From assembly GCA_020445645.1 (NCBI GenBank), contig JAGRGG010000003.1, forward strand, positions 1-32,926: a DNA stretch of 32,926 nucleotides, given 5' to 3'. The notes below the pieces were generated by a model that was not told the DNA's origin, did no database searches, and saw nothing but the letters and a program-made list of their open reading frames with translations. Below, piece by piece: positions 1 to 9,779 of the stretch. Position 1 is the stretch's first letter, and each line of letters begins with the position of its first letter. Source of the stretch: Geminicoccaceae bacterium. GTDB lineage: Bacteria; Pseudomonadota; Alphaproteobacteria; Geminicoccales; Geminicoccaceae. A program made the position numbers and the translations under genes.

Positions 1-21
1 GCTGTTTGCAAGATATATAAT

Positions 22-61
22 TGCCAAAAAAAGACTCCACGTCAGCGGACGCGAAGCGTTT
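22..61 (-). terminator. Probable terminator of hemH; gene-end motif copy A
   Basis: Read on the minus strand, the hemH stop is followed within a few bases by CGCTTCGCGTCCGCTGACG, then a run of seven T. CGTC and GACG can pair around a CGCT loop. The stem is short, so termination is inferred mainly from the T-run and the position. The same CGCTTCGCG start follows several other genes in this window. Confidence 0.5.
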
Positions 62-1141
62 TCAGACCCACCCCCCAAGCTCGTTCCTGGCAAGCCCGGC
101 AAGAAACGCGACGTGGTCGTCCTGGTCGTTGAGGCAGGGGACGTAGGCGAAGTGGGTGCCGCCCGCGTGCAGGAAGCTCTCGCGGCCGGCCTTATCGATC
201 TCCTCCAGGGTCTCGACGCAGTCGGTGACGAAGGCGGGGGAGATGACGGCGATCTTCCTGGTCCCTTGACCCGGCAGGGATTCCAGCGTCTTGTCGAGGT
301 AGGGCTGGAGCCATTCCTCGGGGCCGAAGCGCGACTGGAAGCAGACCACGACCTTTTCCTCCGGCCAGCCCAGGGCTTCGCGGACGAGGCGGGAGGTCTT
401 CTGGCAGTGGCAGTGGTAGGGGTCGCCCTCCATGAGGAAGCGCTTGGGCAGGCCGTGGTAGCTCATGACGAGGAGGTCGGGGGTCCAGTCGAGCGCGGCG
501 AGGCGGCGCTCGATGCTGTCCTTGAGCAGGCGGATGTAGTCCGGGTGGTCGTGGTAGGGGGGCAGGGTGCGGATCGCGGGCTGCCAGCGCATCGCCATGA
601 GCGCCTCGAACGCCTTGTCGTAGGCGGTGGCGGTGGTGGGAGCAGCGTATTGCGGGTAGAGCGCCATGAGAAGGATGCGGTCGCAGCCCTGGGAGACGAG
701 GCGCTCCAGGACCGACTTGATGGGCGGGTTGCCGTAGCGCATCGCCCAGTCGACGACGATGGCGGCCTCGCTTTTCCGGTCGAGCGCCGCCCTCAGCTTC
801 GCCGCCTGGGCGCGGGTCACGGTACGAAGCGGGCTCTCGTCGAGATCCTCGTTCCAGATGGACCGGTAGGCGGCGCCGGACTTCTTCGGCCGGGTCGAGA
901 GGATGACGCCCTGGAGGAGCGGCTGCCAGAAGAGGGGCGAGTAGTCGATGACCCGGCGGTCGGAGAGGAACTCGGAGAGGTAGCGGCGCATCGAGCGGTA
1001 GTCGGTGCCGTCGGGGGTGCCGAGGTTCATGAGGACGACGCCGACCCGCCGCTGCCTGACGGGGGGATGGTCGGCCGGCAGGGGGCCGTGGGGGGCGTCT
1101 TCCCGCCTGAGCGTCGCCTTTTCCAGCACCGCGTCCGCCAT
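62..1141 (-). CDS. hemH: Ferrochelatase
   Basis: Ferrochelatase inserts Fe2+ into protoporphyrin IX, the last step of protoheme synthesis, in the cytoplasm or at the inner membrane. The 359-residue product has the family length. It shows the N-terminal VGVVLMNLGTPD motif (about 33-44), the signature MSYHGLPKRF with the catalytic-type His at about 229, and VTDCVETLEEI (about 305-315) carrying the conserved acidic residues. The ATG at 1141 is chosen because GGAGGA lies about nine bases upstream. An open frame continues further upstream but gives only low-complexity Arg/Pro/Gly sequence. The gene diverges from the glucose dehydrogenase gene across a 132-bp gap holding two hairpins. It has a His-Cys-His-Cys run near 243-246. 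I do not see the C-terminal cysteine pattern of [2Fe-2S] ferrochelatases. Confidence 0.96.
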   Translation of the reverse strand: MADAVLEKATLRREDAPHGPLPADHPPVRQRRVGVVLMNLGTPDGTDYRSMRRYLSEFLSDRRVIDYSPLFWQPLLQGVILSTRPKKSGAAYRSIWNEDLDESPLRTVTRAQAAKLRAALDRKSEAAIVVDWAMRYGNPPIKSVLERLVSQGCDRILLMALYPQYAAPTTATAYDKAFEALMAMRWQPAIRTLPPYHDHPDYIRLLKDSIERRLAALDWTPDLLVMSYHGLPKRFLMEGDPYHCHCQKTSRLVREALGWPEEKVVVCFQSRFGPEEWLQPYLDKTLESLPGQGTRKIAVISPAFVTDCVETLEEIDKAGRESFLHAGGTHFAYVPCLNDQDDHVAFLAGLARNELGGWV

Positions 1142-1197
1142 CGCCGTTTCCTCCGCGTTGAACAGGCGACCATCTAGGCGCGGGGCGGCGGATCGCC

Positions 1198-1243
1198 AAC
1201 CCCGCGCGGCGGGGCGGCGGAACCCCGGCCGCCGGGGCGGCGT
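1198..1243. repeat. 23-bp tandem duplication forming two hairpins
   Basis: Two adjacent 23-bp units, 1198-1220 and 1221-1243, both begin AACCCC and share GGGGCGGCG near the end. Each forms a 6-bp-stem hairpin with a 3-base loop: CCCCGC/GCGGGG at 1200-1214 and CCCCGG/CCGGGG at 1223-1237. The innermost pair is C-G in one and G-C in the other. The repeat lies between the divergent starts of hemH and the dehydrogenase. Confidence 0.6.
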
Positions 1244-1273
1244 TTCATGTGCTCTCCGCAAAGGACCCGTGCC

Positions 1274-2110
1274 ATGTCCACCCCCACACCCGCCTCCCTG
1301 CGCGCCGCGTTCGGCCTCGAAGGGCAGGTGGCGGTCGTCACCGGCGCCTCGTCGGGGCTGGGCCGCGCCTGCGCGCTGGCGCTGGGCGCCGCCGGCTGCA
1401 CCGTCGTCGTCAACCACCTGGAGGCGATGGCGGCCGACGGCGAGGCGGTCGCGGCCGAGATCGAGGCGGCGGGCGGCAAGGCCATGCCCTTTGTCGCCGA
1501 CGTGTCCGACGAGGCGGAGGTGGAGGCGATGTTCAAGGAGACGGTGCGCCGCTTCGGCACAGTGCACGTCCTCGTCAACAACGCCGGCATCCAGCGGGGG
1601 GCCAAGTTCCAGGACATGACGCTGGCGGCGTGGCGGGCGGTGCTCGACGTCAACCTCACCGGGCAGTTCTTATGCGCCCGCAGCGCCGTGCGCGAGTTCC
1701 TGCGCCGGGGGCCGGAGCCCGACGTGTCGCCGTCGCTCGGCCGGATCGTCTGCATGAGTTCGGTCCACCAGACGATCCCCTGGGCGTTCGAGGTCAACTA
1801 CGCCGCCTCCAAGGGGGGCGTGATGCTGCTTATGCAGTCGATGGCGCAGGAGCTGGCGACCGCGCGCATAAGGGTCAACGCCGTGGCGCCGGGCGCCATC
1901 CGCACGCCGATCAACCACGACGCCTGGGCGACGCCCGAGGCGCTGACGGAACTCCTGAAGCTCATGCCCTACGGCCGCATCGGCGAGCCGCCGGACATCG
2001 CGCACGCGGTCCTGTTCCTCGCCTCGGACCTGTCCGACTACATGACCGGCACCACCGTCTTCGTCGACGGCGGCATGTCGCTCTACCCCTCGTTCCGCGG
2101 CGCAGGTTAG
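1274..2110 (+). CDS. gdh: Glucose 1-dehydrogenase (SDR family)
   Basis: Short-chain dehydrogenase of 278 residues, predicted to oxidise beta-D-glucose to glucono-1,5-lactone with NAD(P)+ in the cytoplasm. Visible motifs are the cofactor loop TGASSGLG (23-30), NNAG (102-105), Asn127 in DVNLTG, the catalytic Ser at about 163, and Tyr176/Lys180 in YAASKGG. The SSVHQTIPW stretch, the GAIRTPIN loop and the C-terminal DGGMSLYPSF closely resemble Bacillus glucose 1-dehydrogenase as I remember it, which supports substrate assignment beyond generic SDR. The ATG at 1274 follows AAAGGA; nine upstream in-frame codons are rejected for lack of a better ribosome site. The stop codon overlaps the ribosome site of the GH15 gene, so the two are probably co-translated. 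Another sugar or alcohol substrate is possible. Confidence 0.88.
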   Translation: MSTPTPASLRAAFGLEGQVAVVTGASSGLGRACALALGAAGCTVVVNHLEAMAADGEAVAAEIEAAGGKAMPFVADVSDEAEVEAMFKETVRRFGTVHVLVNNAGIQRGAKFQDMTLAAWRAVLDVNLTGQFLCARSAVREFLRRGPEPDVSPSLGRIVCMSSVHQTIPWAFEVNYAASKGGVMLLMQSMAQELATARIRVNAVAPGAIRTPINHDAWATPEALTELLKLMPYGRIGEPPDIAHAVLFLASDLSDYMTGTTVFVDGGMSLYPSFRGAG

Positions 2111-2120
2111 GAGAACTCGC

Positions 2121-3965
<1,845 letters not shown>

Positions 3966-4017
3966 GGCGCCCGTTTCCCGGACGGGTGGCCCCCGTCCCC
4001 GGCGGCGAAGTGGCCCC

Positions 4018-4036
4018 GGCCGGCCGATTGCCGGCC
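4018..4036 (+). terminator. Perfect 7-bp hairpin after the GH15 gene
   Basis: GGCCGGC and GCCGGCC form a perfect stem around a CGATT loop, followed by TTTCC. It lies in the 120-bp gap between the GH15 stop and the aminotransferase ribosome site. The T-run is short, so it may be a weak terminator or a leader structure. Confidence 0.35.
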
Positions 4037-4085
4037 TTTCCGGGCTTTGCTAGGTTCCCCTGTCGGCTTTCAAAGGAACCGTCCC

Positions 4086-5468
4086 ATGACCTTCGCCCCG
4101 AACTCGCTGCACGCCCGCGACATCGCCTACACGGTCCACCCCTACACGGACCTGCGCCTGCACGAAACCAAGGGGCCGCTCGTCATCTCGCGGGGGGAAG
4201 GGGTCCGGGTCTTCGACGACGACGGCAAGGACTACATCGAGGGCGTCGCCGGCCTCTGGTGCACGAGCCTCGGCTTCAGCGAGCCGCGGCTCGCCGAGGC
4301 GGCCAAGCGCCAGATGGAGCGGATGCCCTACACCCACATCTTCGGCCACCGCTCGAACGAGCCTGCGATCGAGCTTGCCGAACGGCTCGTCAGGATGGCG
4401 CCGCCGCCCATCGCCAAGGCGTTCTTCGTCAACTCGGGCTCGGAGGCGATCGACACGGCGCTGAAGCTGATCTGGTACTACAACAACGCCCGCGGGCGCC
4501 CGGAGAAGAAGCGGATCATCGCAAGGCGCCGGGCCTACCACGGCATCACCATCGCGGCCGGGCACCTGACCGGGCTGCCCTACGCCCGCACCGGGTTCGA
4601 CCTGCCGATGGCCGAACGCTTCTTCCACGTCACGACGCCCTCCCACTACCGGGACGGGCTGGAAGGCGAGAGCGAGGAGGCGTTCGCCGACCGGCTGGCA
4701 CTCGAGATCGAGACGCTGATCCGCGCCCTCGGCCCCGAGACCGTCGCCGCCTTCGTCGCGGAGCCCGTCCAGGGGGCGGGGGGCGTCGTGGTGCCGCCCA
4801 CGACCTATTTCGAGAAGGTGCAAAGGGTCCTCAAGAAGTACGACGTGCTCATGGTCGCGGACGAGGTGATCTGCGGCTTCGGGCGGACGGGCAACTGGTG
4901 GGGCAGCGAGACCTACGGCATCCAGCCCGACCTCGTCACCTGCGCGAAGCAGCTTTCCTCGGCCTACCTGCCGATCGGCGCCCTGCTCATGAGCGAGGAC
5001 TTCTACGGCGTCCTCGCCGACCAGTCGGCGAAGTACGGCACCCTTGGCATGGGCTACACCTACGCCGGCCACCCGGTCGCGGCGGCGGTGGCGGTCGAGA
5101 CGCTCAGGATCTACGAGGAGGACGACATCCTCGGCCATGTCCGGGGCGTGGTGCCCCATTTCCAGGCGCGGCTGAAGAAGCTGGCCGGCGAGGGCCTCGT
5201 CGGCGAGGCGCGGGGCGTCGGCCTCATCGGCGCCGTCGAGATCGTCAAGGACAAGAAGACCAAGGCGCAGTACGCGCCGTCCTCCAAGGCGGCGGCCGTC
5301 GTCGGGGCGCACGGGCAGAAGAACGGCCTCATCATCCGGCCCCTGCCGGGCGATTCGGTCGGCGTCTGCCCGCCGCTCATCGTGAGCGAAAGCGAGGTCG
5401 ACGAACTGTTCGACCGCTTCGAGGCGGCGCTCAAGGGGGCGGCGGAGGCGCTGAAGGGGGCCGCGTAG
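4086..5468 (+). CDS. Class III PLP-dependent omega-aminotransferase
   Basis: Fold-type I, class III aminotransferase of 460 residues, moving an omega-amino group (from a diamine, omega-amino acid or similar amine) to pyruvate or another keto acid. It opens with IAYTVHPYTDL and GLWCTSLGF near the substrate entrance. It has NSGSEAIDTALK (phosphate-binding Gly-Ser, about 116-127), YHG (about 151-153), Asp259 in VADEVICGFGRTG for the pyridine nitrogen, and Schiff-base Lys288 in CAKQLSS. The closest family by recall is the SpuC-type putrescine/omega-amino acid:pyruvate aminotransferases; the exact substrate is not determinable. The start at 4086 follows AAAGGA; an upstream in-frame start (13 codons earlier) lies in the hairpin region and is rejected. 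The gene stands alone between non-coding gaps. Confidence 0.9.
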   Translation: MTFAPNSLHARDIAYTVHPYTDLRLHETKGPLVISRGEGVRVFDDDGKDYIEGVAGLWCTSLGFSEPRLAEAAKRQMERMPYTHIFGHRSNEPAIELAERLVRMAPPPIAKAFFVNSGSEAIDTALKLIWYYNNARGRPEKKRIIARRRAYHGITIAAGHLTGLPYARTGFDLPMAERFFHVTTPSHYRDGLEGESEEAFADRLALEIETLIRALGPETVAAFVAEPVQGAGGVVVPPTTYFEKVQRVLKKYDVLMVADEVICGFGRTGNWWGSETYGIQPDLVTCAKQLSSAYLPIGALLMSEDFYGVLADQSAKYGTLGMGYTYAGHPVAAAVAVETLRIYEEDDILGHVRGVVPHFQARLKKLAGEGLVGEARGVGLIGAVEIVKDKKTKAQYAPSSKAAAVVGAHGQKNGLIIRPLPGDSVGVCPPLIVSESEVDELFDRFEAALKGAAEALKGAA

Positions 5469-5470
5469 GT

Positions 5471-5499
5471 ACGCTTCGCCTTCTTCGCGGCCAAGAAGG
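5471..5499 (+). terminator. Gene-end motif copy B with a 7-bp hairpin
   Basis: Two bases after the aminotransferase stop comes ACGCTTCGCC, then the perfect stem CCTTCTT/AAGAAGG (5479-5485 and 5493-5499) around a 7-base loop. There is no T-run. The CGCTTCGC start matches the other gene-end elements but the hairpin sequence differs. Confidence 0.4.
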
Positions 5500-5520
5500 A
5501 CCCTCACCCCACAAAAGCAC

Positions 5521-5563
5521 CAAAAAGAAGCAGAGAAGGCCCCGCCTCAGCGGGCGCGAAGCG
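5521..5563 (-). terminator. Probable terminator of the GGDEF-EAL gene; gene-end motif copy C
   Basis: On the minus strand, CGCTTCGCGCCCGCTGAGGC directly follows the stop and continues GGGGCC, then T-rich sequence ending in five T. CCCGC and GCGGG pair around TGAG. Hairpin plus T-rich tail fits a Rho-independent terminator. Confidence 0.6.
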
Positions 5564-7147
5564 TCATCTGGCGCTGGCGCGCAGGACGACCGGCAGGAAC
5601 CGGGCGGCTTCTTCCCGCAGGCGCTTCAGGCACAGATCGGGCGGCATGGGGCGGGCGAAGAGGTAGCCCTGCGCCGAGCCACAGCCCTCGCGGGCGAGGA
5701 AGGCGCGCTGCGCCTCGGTCTCGACGCCCTCGGCCAGCACCTCCTTGCCGAAGGTGCGGGCGAGGTTGATGACGACCTGTACCAGCGCCTCGTCGGTCCC
5801 GTCGCGGCCGATGCCGTCGGTGAACGACTTGTCGATCTTGATCTTGTGGACGGGCAGGCGCTTCAGGTAGGCGAGCGAGGAGTAGCCGGTGCCGAAGTCG
5901 TCGATGGCGAGGCCCAGGCCCATCGCCTCCAGGTCGAGAAGGGTGCGCCGCATTACGATCTCAGCGGGGTCGACGAACAGGCTCTCCGTCACCTCCAGCT
6001 CGATCCTGCCCGGCGCCACGCCGGTCTCGGCGAGCGCCAGCGCCACCTCCCCCGGCAGGTCCTGCTGGCGGAGCTGGGCAGGCGAGATGTTGATCGCCAT
6101 GCCAAGGTCGAAGCCCATGTCGCGCCACGCTCGCGCCTGCCCCATCGCCTCCCGCAGGAGCCAGGGGCCGATCGCGCGGATGAGGCCGCTCGTTTCGGCT
6201 ATGGGGATGAAGGTGGCGGGGGGGATGTTGCCGCGCTCGGGGTGCGGCCAGCGCATCAGCGCTTCAAAGGCGACGATGCGGCCGGTGGCGAGGTCGACCT
6301 GCGGCTGGTAGTGCAGGCAGAGGTCGCCCCGCCCGATCGCCCGCTCAAGCTCGCGCTCCAGGTCCTTCTTCGTCCTGAGCGCCATGACGAGGCCGGGGTT
6401 GAAGACCTTGCAGCGCCGCCCGCCTGCCCGCTTCGCCTCGTCGACCGCCAACTCGGCGTGGCGCATCAGCTGCTCGTGGCCGGCCCCGTGCTTGGGGCAG
6501 AGGGCGATGCCGACGCTGGCCGAGGGCGTCACCTCGATGGCGCCTTCCTGGAGCCGCAGGGGCCGGGCGAGGCGCTCCAGCATCCCCACGGCCAGCGTCT
6601 CGGCCGCCGCCGACGAGGGCAGGCCCCGGCAGACGACGACGAAGCGGTCGCCGCTCAGGCGGAAGAGGGCGTCGTCGGCCCTGGCCTGGAGCCGCCTTGC
6701 GGCGGCGCGAAGGAGCCGGTCGCCGGCGGCGTAGCCGTGGAAGCCGTTGATGTCCTTCAGCCGGTCGATGTCGAAGGCGATGACGGCGAGCAGCGCGCCT
6801 TCGCCCGCCGTGCCGGCCGCCCGCCCGACGCAGTGCTTCAGCGCGTCCTCGCCCATGAGGCCGGTGAGCGGGTCGGTGGCCCAGCGCCGCCGCTCGGGCC
6901 GGTCGCGCGGGCCGTCCAGCACCCGCAGCGGCGGCGGTGCGGCGGCGCGTTGGCGAAAGGCCCAGAAGGTCGCCCCCACGCCGAGCAGCGCCACGACCGG
7001 CAGCATGAGGTTGCCCTGCAGGCCGCCCGAGGCAGTGCAGACGAGCAGGAGAAGGACGTTGACGAGGGTGACGAGCCACGGGACGGGCAGTCCCCACCGA
7101 TTGGCCGACCGCACCCCGTCGTTCGATCGGGGGTTGAGCGCGTTCAT
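5564..7147 (-). CDS. Membrane GGDEF-EAL protein, likely c-di-GMP phosphodiesterase
   Basis: Inner-membrane signalling protein of 527 residues. Two hydrophobic helices (about 22-40 and 46-66) precede a GGDEF-type domain (about 90-250) and an EAL domain (about 265-510). The GGDEF signature is degenerate: SGDRF at 165-169, and the usual N-D before the GH motif is altered (DINGFHG). Cyclase activity is therefore unlikely. The EAL domain looks intact: FEALMRW (EAL at 295-297), NISPAQL, ELEVTES, DDFGTGYSSLAYLK, KIDKSF and EGVET. The inferred role is cleavage of c-di-GMP, with the inactive GGDEF as a possible GTP-sensing regulator. The ATG at 7147 is preferred over an upstream TTG (7207) because the extra residues are Arg/Pro-rich and precede the membrane helices. 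The ribosome site (GGCGG) is weak and close. Confidence 0.9.
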   Translation of the reverse strand: MNALNPRSNDGVRSANRWGLPVPWLVTLVNVLLLLVCTASGGLQGNLMLPVVALLGVGATFWAFRQRAAAPPPLRVLDGPRDRPERRRWATDPLTGLMGEDALKHCVGRAAGTAGEGALLAVIAFDIDRLKDINGFHGYAAGDRLLRAAARRLQARADDALFRLSGDRFVVVCRGLPSSAAAETLAVGMLERLARPLRLQEGAIEVTPSASVGIALCPKHGAGHEQLMRHAELAVDEAKRAGGRRCKVFNPGLVMALRTKKDLERELERAIGRGDLCLHYQPQVDLATGRIVAFEALMRWPHPERGNIPPATFIPIAETSGLIRAIGPWLLREAMGQARAWRDMGFDLGMAINISPAQLRQQDLPGEVALALAETGVAPGRIELEVTESLFVDPAEIVMRRTLLDLEAMGLGLAIDDFGTGYSSLAYLKRLPVHKIKIDKSFTDGIGRDGTDEALVQVVINLARTFGKEVLAEGVETEAQRAFLAREGCGSAQGYLFARPMPPDLCLKRLREEAARFLPVVLRASAR

Positions 7148-7416
7148 CCGCCTACGAAGCGTACAAGGCCGGGTCGACGGGGGGACCCGTGGCGTTGATC
7201 GGGACAAAAACGGGGGCGAACGAAGATTGGACCACGATCATGCATACCTGGATATGTTTCTCCTATTCTCCAACCTCCCACTGCACGGATATTTAGCGAG
7301 TGTCAACCGACAGGTCACCTTCAGGTTGTTACAGTCCGGTCCTGTACCAAAGCGTACTTCCGCGCGCCTCGCCCATGTCTTCCAAAGTCGATCTGGCGTT
7401 CTTGTCCGGACGGGAC

Positions 7417-8520
7417 CTAGATCCGGGTGCGGGCCAGGGCGGCCTCGTCGAGGTCGAGCCCGAGCCCCGGCGTCTCGGACAAGGCGAGGCATCCATTCCC
7501 GTCCGCGACGATCGGTCGCGCAAGGACGAAGTCGCGGGCGGGAAGGTCCCATTCGGGCGGGTCGAGGGGGAACTCGAGGCAGGGGCAGCCGCCGACCCCG
7601 CCCATGAGCTGGGCGTTGGCCATGAGGCCGACCCCGTTGCCCCATGTGTGGGGGGTGAAGAGGATCCCCGCGTCCTGCGCGCGGCGGGCCGCGTCGCGGA
7701 GCAGGCTGATGCCGCCCACCATGACGGCGTCGGGCTGGAGCACGTCGAGGGCACGCGCGTCGATGTAGCGGTCCACGTCGTGGGTCTCGCGGGCCAGCTC
7801 GCCGCCGGCGACGCGCAAGGGGGTGCGGGCGCGAAGGGCGGCGAGCCCGGCCACGTCGGCGCGGTGCAAGGGCTCCTCCAGCCAGAAGGCGCCCACCTCC
7901 TCCAGGGCATCGGCGACGAAGAGGGCGTCCTTCAGGGTCCAGCTCGGTCGGTCGTCCCAGGGCATCCGCCAGCCCTGGTTGGCGTCGACCATGAGCCCCA
8001 CGTCGGGGCCGACGGCGTCGCGGGCGGCTTGGACGCGCGCGAGGTCGCGTCTCGGGTCCTCGTCCTGGAAGCGGACCTTGATGGCGCGAAAGCCCCGCCC
8101 CTTCAAGGCGGTGCAGACCTCCGCCGTCGCCTCCGGGCCGCGGCGCACCCCCGTTGAGGCGTAGAGGGGCAGGACGGGCTGCCGGCCACCCAGGAGGCGC
8201 CAGACGGGCTGGCCCAGCAGCTTGCCCAGGAGGTCCCAAAGGGCGAGGTCGAGCGGCCAGCAGCGGCCGTAGTGGAAGCTCAGATTGTCGATGATCCGAG
8301 CGTGGCGGCCCATGTCGCGGGGGTCCTGGCCGACGAAGAGGCCCTCGTGGCCCGAAAAGCCCGGCATAGCGTCGCCGGAGCCGACGCCGCAGACGCCCTC
8401 GGCCCAGACCCGGACGATCGTGGCCGTGAAGCTGCGGCGCGGCTCCGGGTCCCAGGAGGCGGGAAAGGCCGGGTCGAGTGGCAGGCGGTGGTGGGTAAGC
8501 TCGATCTTCTCGATGCGCAT
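7417..8520 (-). CDS. Enolase-superfamily (mandelate racemase-like) acid-sugar dehydratase
   Basis: Mandelate racemase/muconate lactonising enzyme family member, 367 residues. These enzymes abstract the proton alpha to a carboxylate held on Mg2+. The metal ligands are visible as Asp179 (MVDANQGW), Glu215 (WLEEPL) and Glu241 (GGE). On the second strand the base pair is Lys148-x-Arg150 (IKVRF) rather than the more common Lys-x-Lys. Asp264 (LQPDAVMVGG) and His291 (FTPHTW) fit a mandelate racemase-type His-Asp dyad, favouring sugar-acid dehydration or epimerisation. Substrate is unknown. The ATG at 8520 has GGGAGG about 12 bases upstream. The gene diverges from an iron-type alcohol dehydrogenase across 79 bp, so shared control is plausible but not shown. 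Confidence 0.85.
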   Translation of the reverse strand: MRIEKIELTHHRLPLDPAFPASWDPEPRRSFTATIVRVWAEGVCGVGSGDAMPGFSGHEGLFVGQDPRDMGRHARIIDNLSFHYGRCWPLDLALWDLLGKLLGQPVWRLLGGRQPVLPLYASTGVRRGPEATAEVCTALKGRGFRAIKVRFQDEDPRRDLARVQAARDAVGPDVGLMVDANQGWRMPWDDRPSWTLKDALFVADALEEVGAFWLEEPLHRADVAGLAALRARTPLRVAGGELARETHDVDRYIDARALDVLQPDAVMVGGISLLRDAARRAQDAGILFTPHTWGNGVGLMANAQLMGGVGGCPCLEFPLDPPEWDLPARDFVLARPIVADGNGCLALSETPGLGLDLDEAALARTRI

Positions 8521-8599
8521 GGGCTATAGACCTCCCTTGCCGGCGCGAACGGGCGGCGCCGGCGGGGTCCAGCCTTGTGCCCGGTCGAAAGGCGCGTCA

Positions 8600-9760
8600 A
8601 TGGCGGAGCGGAAGGCGCCCAGAGGGGTCGAACGGCGGCTGGAGCACGAGGGGACCCTCGTCCGCATGGGCGGGGGTCTGGCGGCGGGCCTGCCGGGGCT
8701 TCTGACCGAGGCCGGGATCGGGGCGGGGCGCGTCCTCGTCGTCGCCGACGCTTTCCTCGTCGGCCGCCGGGCGCTCGACGTTGTCCTGGACGCGCTGAAA
8801 GGGGCCGGGATCGCCGCCGAGACGGCGCCCGGCATCGCGGGCGAGCCGAAGGCGGCGACGGTCGACGGTCTCGCCGGCCGGGCGCGGACGTTCGGGGCGG
8901 AAGCGTTGGTCGCCGTCGGCGGCGGGTCGACCCTGGACGCGGCGAAGCTCGCCGCCGCCGTCGCCGTGCGGGGACGGGCGATAGACTACGCGCTCTGCGC
9001 CAGCCCCCTGCCGGCCGACGCCCTGCCGGTGGCCGCCCTGCCGACCACGGCGGGCACGGGCTCCGAAGTCACCCGCACCTCGGTCGTGAGCGACGCGAGC
9101 GGGCGCAAGCTCTGGGCCTGGGGGGACGGGCTTCGGCCCCGCCTCGCCGTCCTCGACCCTTCGCTCACGGCGAGCCTGCCGCCGGACCTCACGCTTTGGA
9201 CGGCGCTCGACGCGCTCAGCCACGCGATCGAGGCGGCGACACACGCGCGGCGGACGGACCGGGCGGTGGCGGCGGCGCTGGAGGCGGCGGCCATGATCGT
9301 GGCGTCCCTGGAGCGGGTCCTTGACGACCTGGCCGACCTCGGGGGCCGGGCGGACCTCCTCTGGGGGTCGATGCAAGCGGGGCGCGCGATCGACCTCGCC
9401 GGCTGCACGGCGCCGCACGCGCTCGCCCACGCCTTGGGCTCGCTCCGCCCCGCCCACCACGGCCGGCTCGTGGCGCTGGCGCACGACGCCCTCATGGCGC
9501 CGAACGTCGAGGCCGCACCGGGATTGTTCGCGTCCGTCGCCGGGGCCGTGGGCACCGACGCGGAAGGGCTGCCGGGGTGGTTCTCGGACCTCCTCGCCCG
9601 CACCCGCCTGGACCGCGGTTTCGGGGGGGAGGGGCTCGGCGCCGGCGCGGTCGTGGCGGCGATGCTGACGCCTGAGAACCGGCCGATGCTCGCCGCCAAC
9701 CCCAAAAGCTATTCAACCGACGAACTGGAACGGCTCGTGGCACCCCTGCTCGCCGCCTGA
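8600..9760 (+). CDS. Iron-containing alcohol dehydrogenase family protein
   Basis: Group III (Fe-type) alcohol dehydrogenase/maleylacetate reductase-like protein, 386 residues, expected to interconvert an alcohol and an aldehyde or ketone with NAD(H). It has the dinucleotide motif GGGSTLDAAK (107-116) and TTAGTGSEVT (149-158). The four metal ligands align with the family: Asp204 and His208 in LDALSHAIEA, His273 in APHALAHALG, and His287 fourteen residues later in AHHGR. The ATG at 8600 follows AAAGG; the longer open frame upstream runs into the divergent promoter and the neighbouring gene. The protease II gene begins 19 bp downstream, so the two are probably one transcript. Substrate is unknown; the dehydratase opposite suggests a carbonyl compound from acid-sugar breakdown, which is inference. 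Confidence 0.86.
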   Translation: MAERKAPRGVERRLEHEGTLVRMGGGLAAGLPGLLTEAGIGAGRVLVVADAFLVGRRALDVVLDALKGAGIAAETAPGIAGEPKAATVDGLAGRARTFGAEALVAVGGGSTLDAAKLAAAVAVRGRAIDYALCASPLPADALPVAALPTTAGTGSEVTRTSVVSDASGRKLWAWGDGLRPRLAVLDPSLTASLPPDLTLWTALDALSHAIEAATHARRTDRAVAAALEAAAMIVASLERVLDDLADLGGRADLLWGSMQAGRAIDLAGCTAPHALAHALGSLRPAHHGRLVALAHDALMAPNVEAAPGLFASVAGAVGTDAEGLPGWFSDLLARTRLDRGFGGEGLGAGAVVAAMLTPENRPMLAANPKSYSTDELERLVAPLLAA

Positions 9761-9779
9761 ACCCAAGCAAAGGACCTTC

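Noticed and set aside
3986-7198. Plus-strand open frame of about 1,070 codons over the aminotransferase and GGDEF-EAL genes
   Set aside because: Low-complexity Arg/Gly/Ala composition without domains; both genes in other frames are clear.
7301-7306. Perfect -35 hexamer TTGACA on the minus strand upstream of the GGDEF-EAL gene
   Set aside because: No acceptable -10 box at 16-18 bases spacing; promoter not supported by sequence alone.
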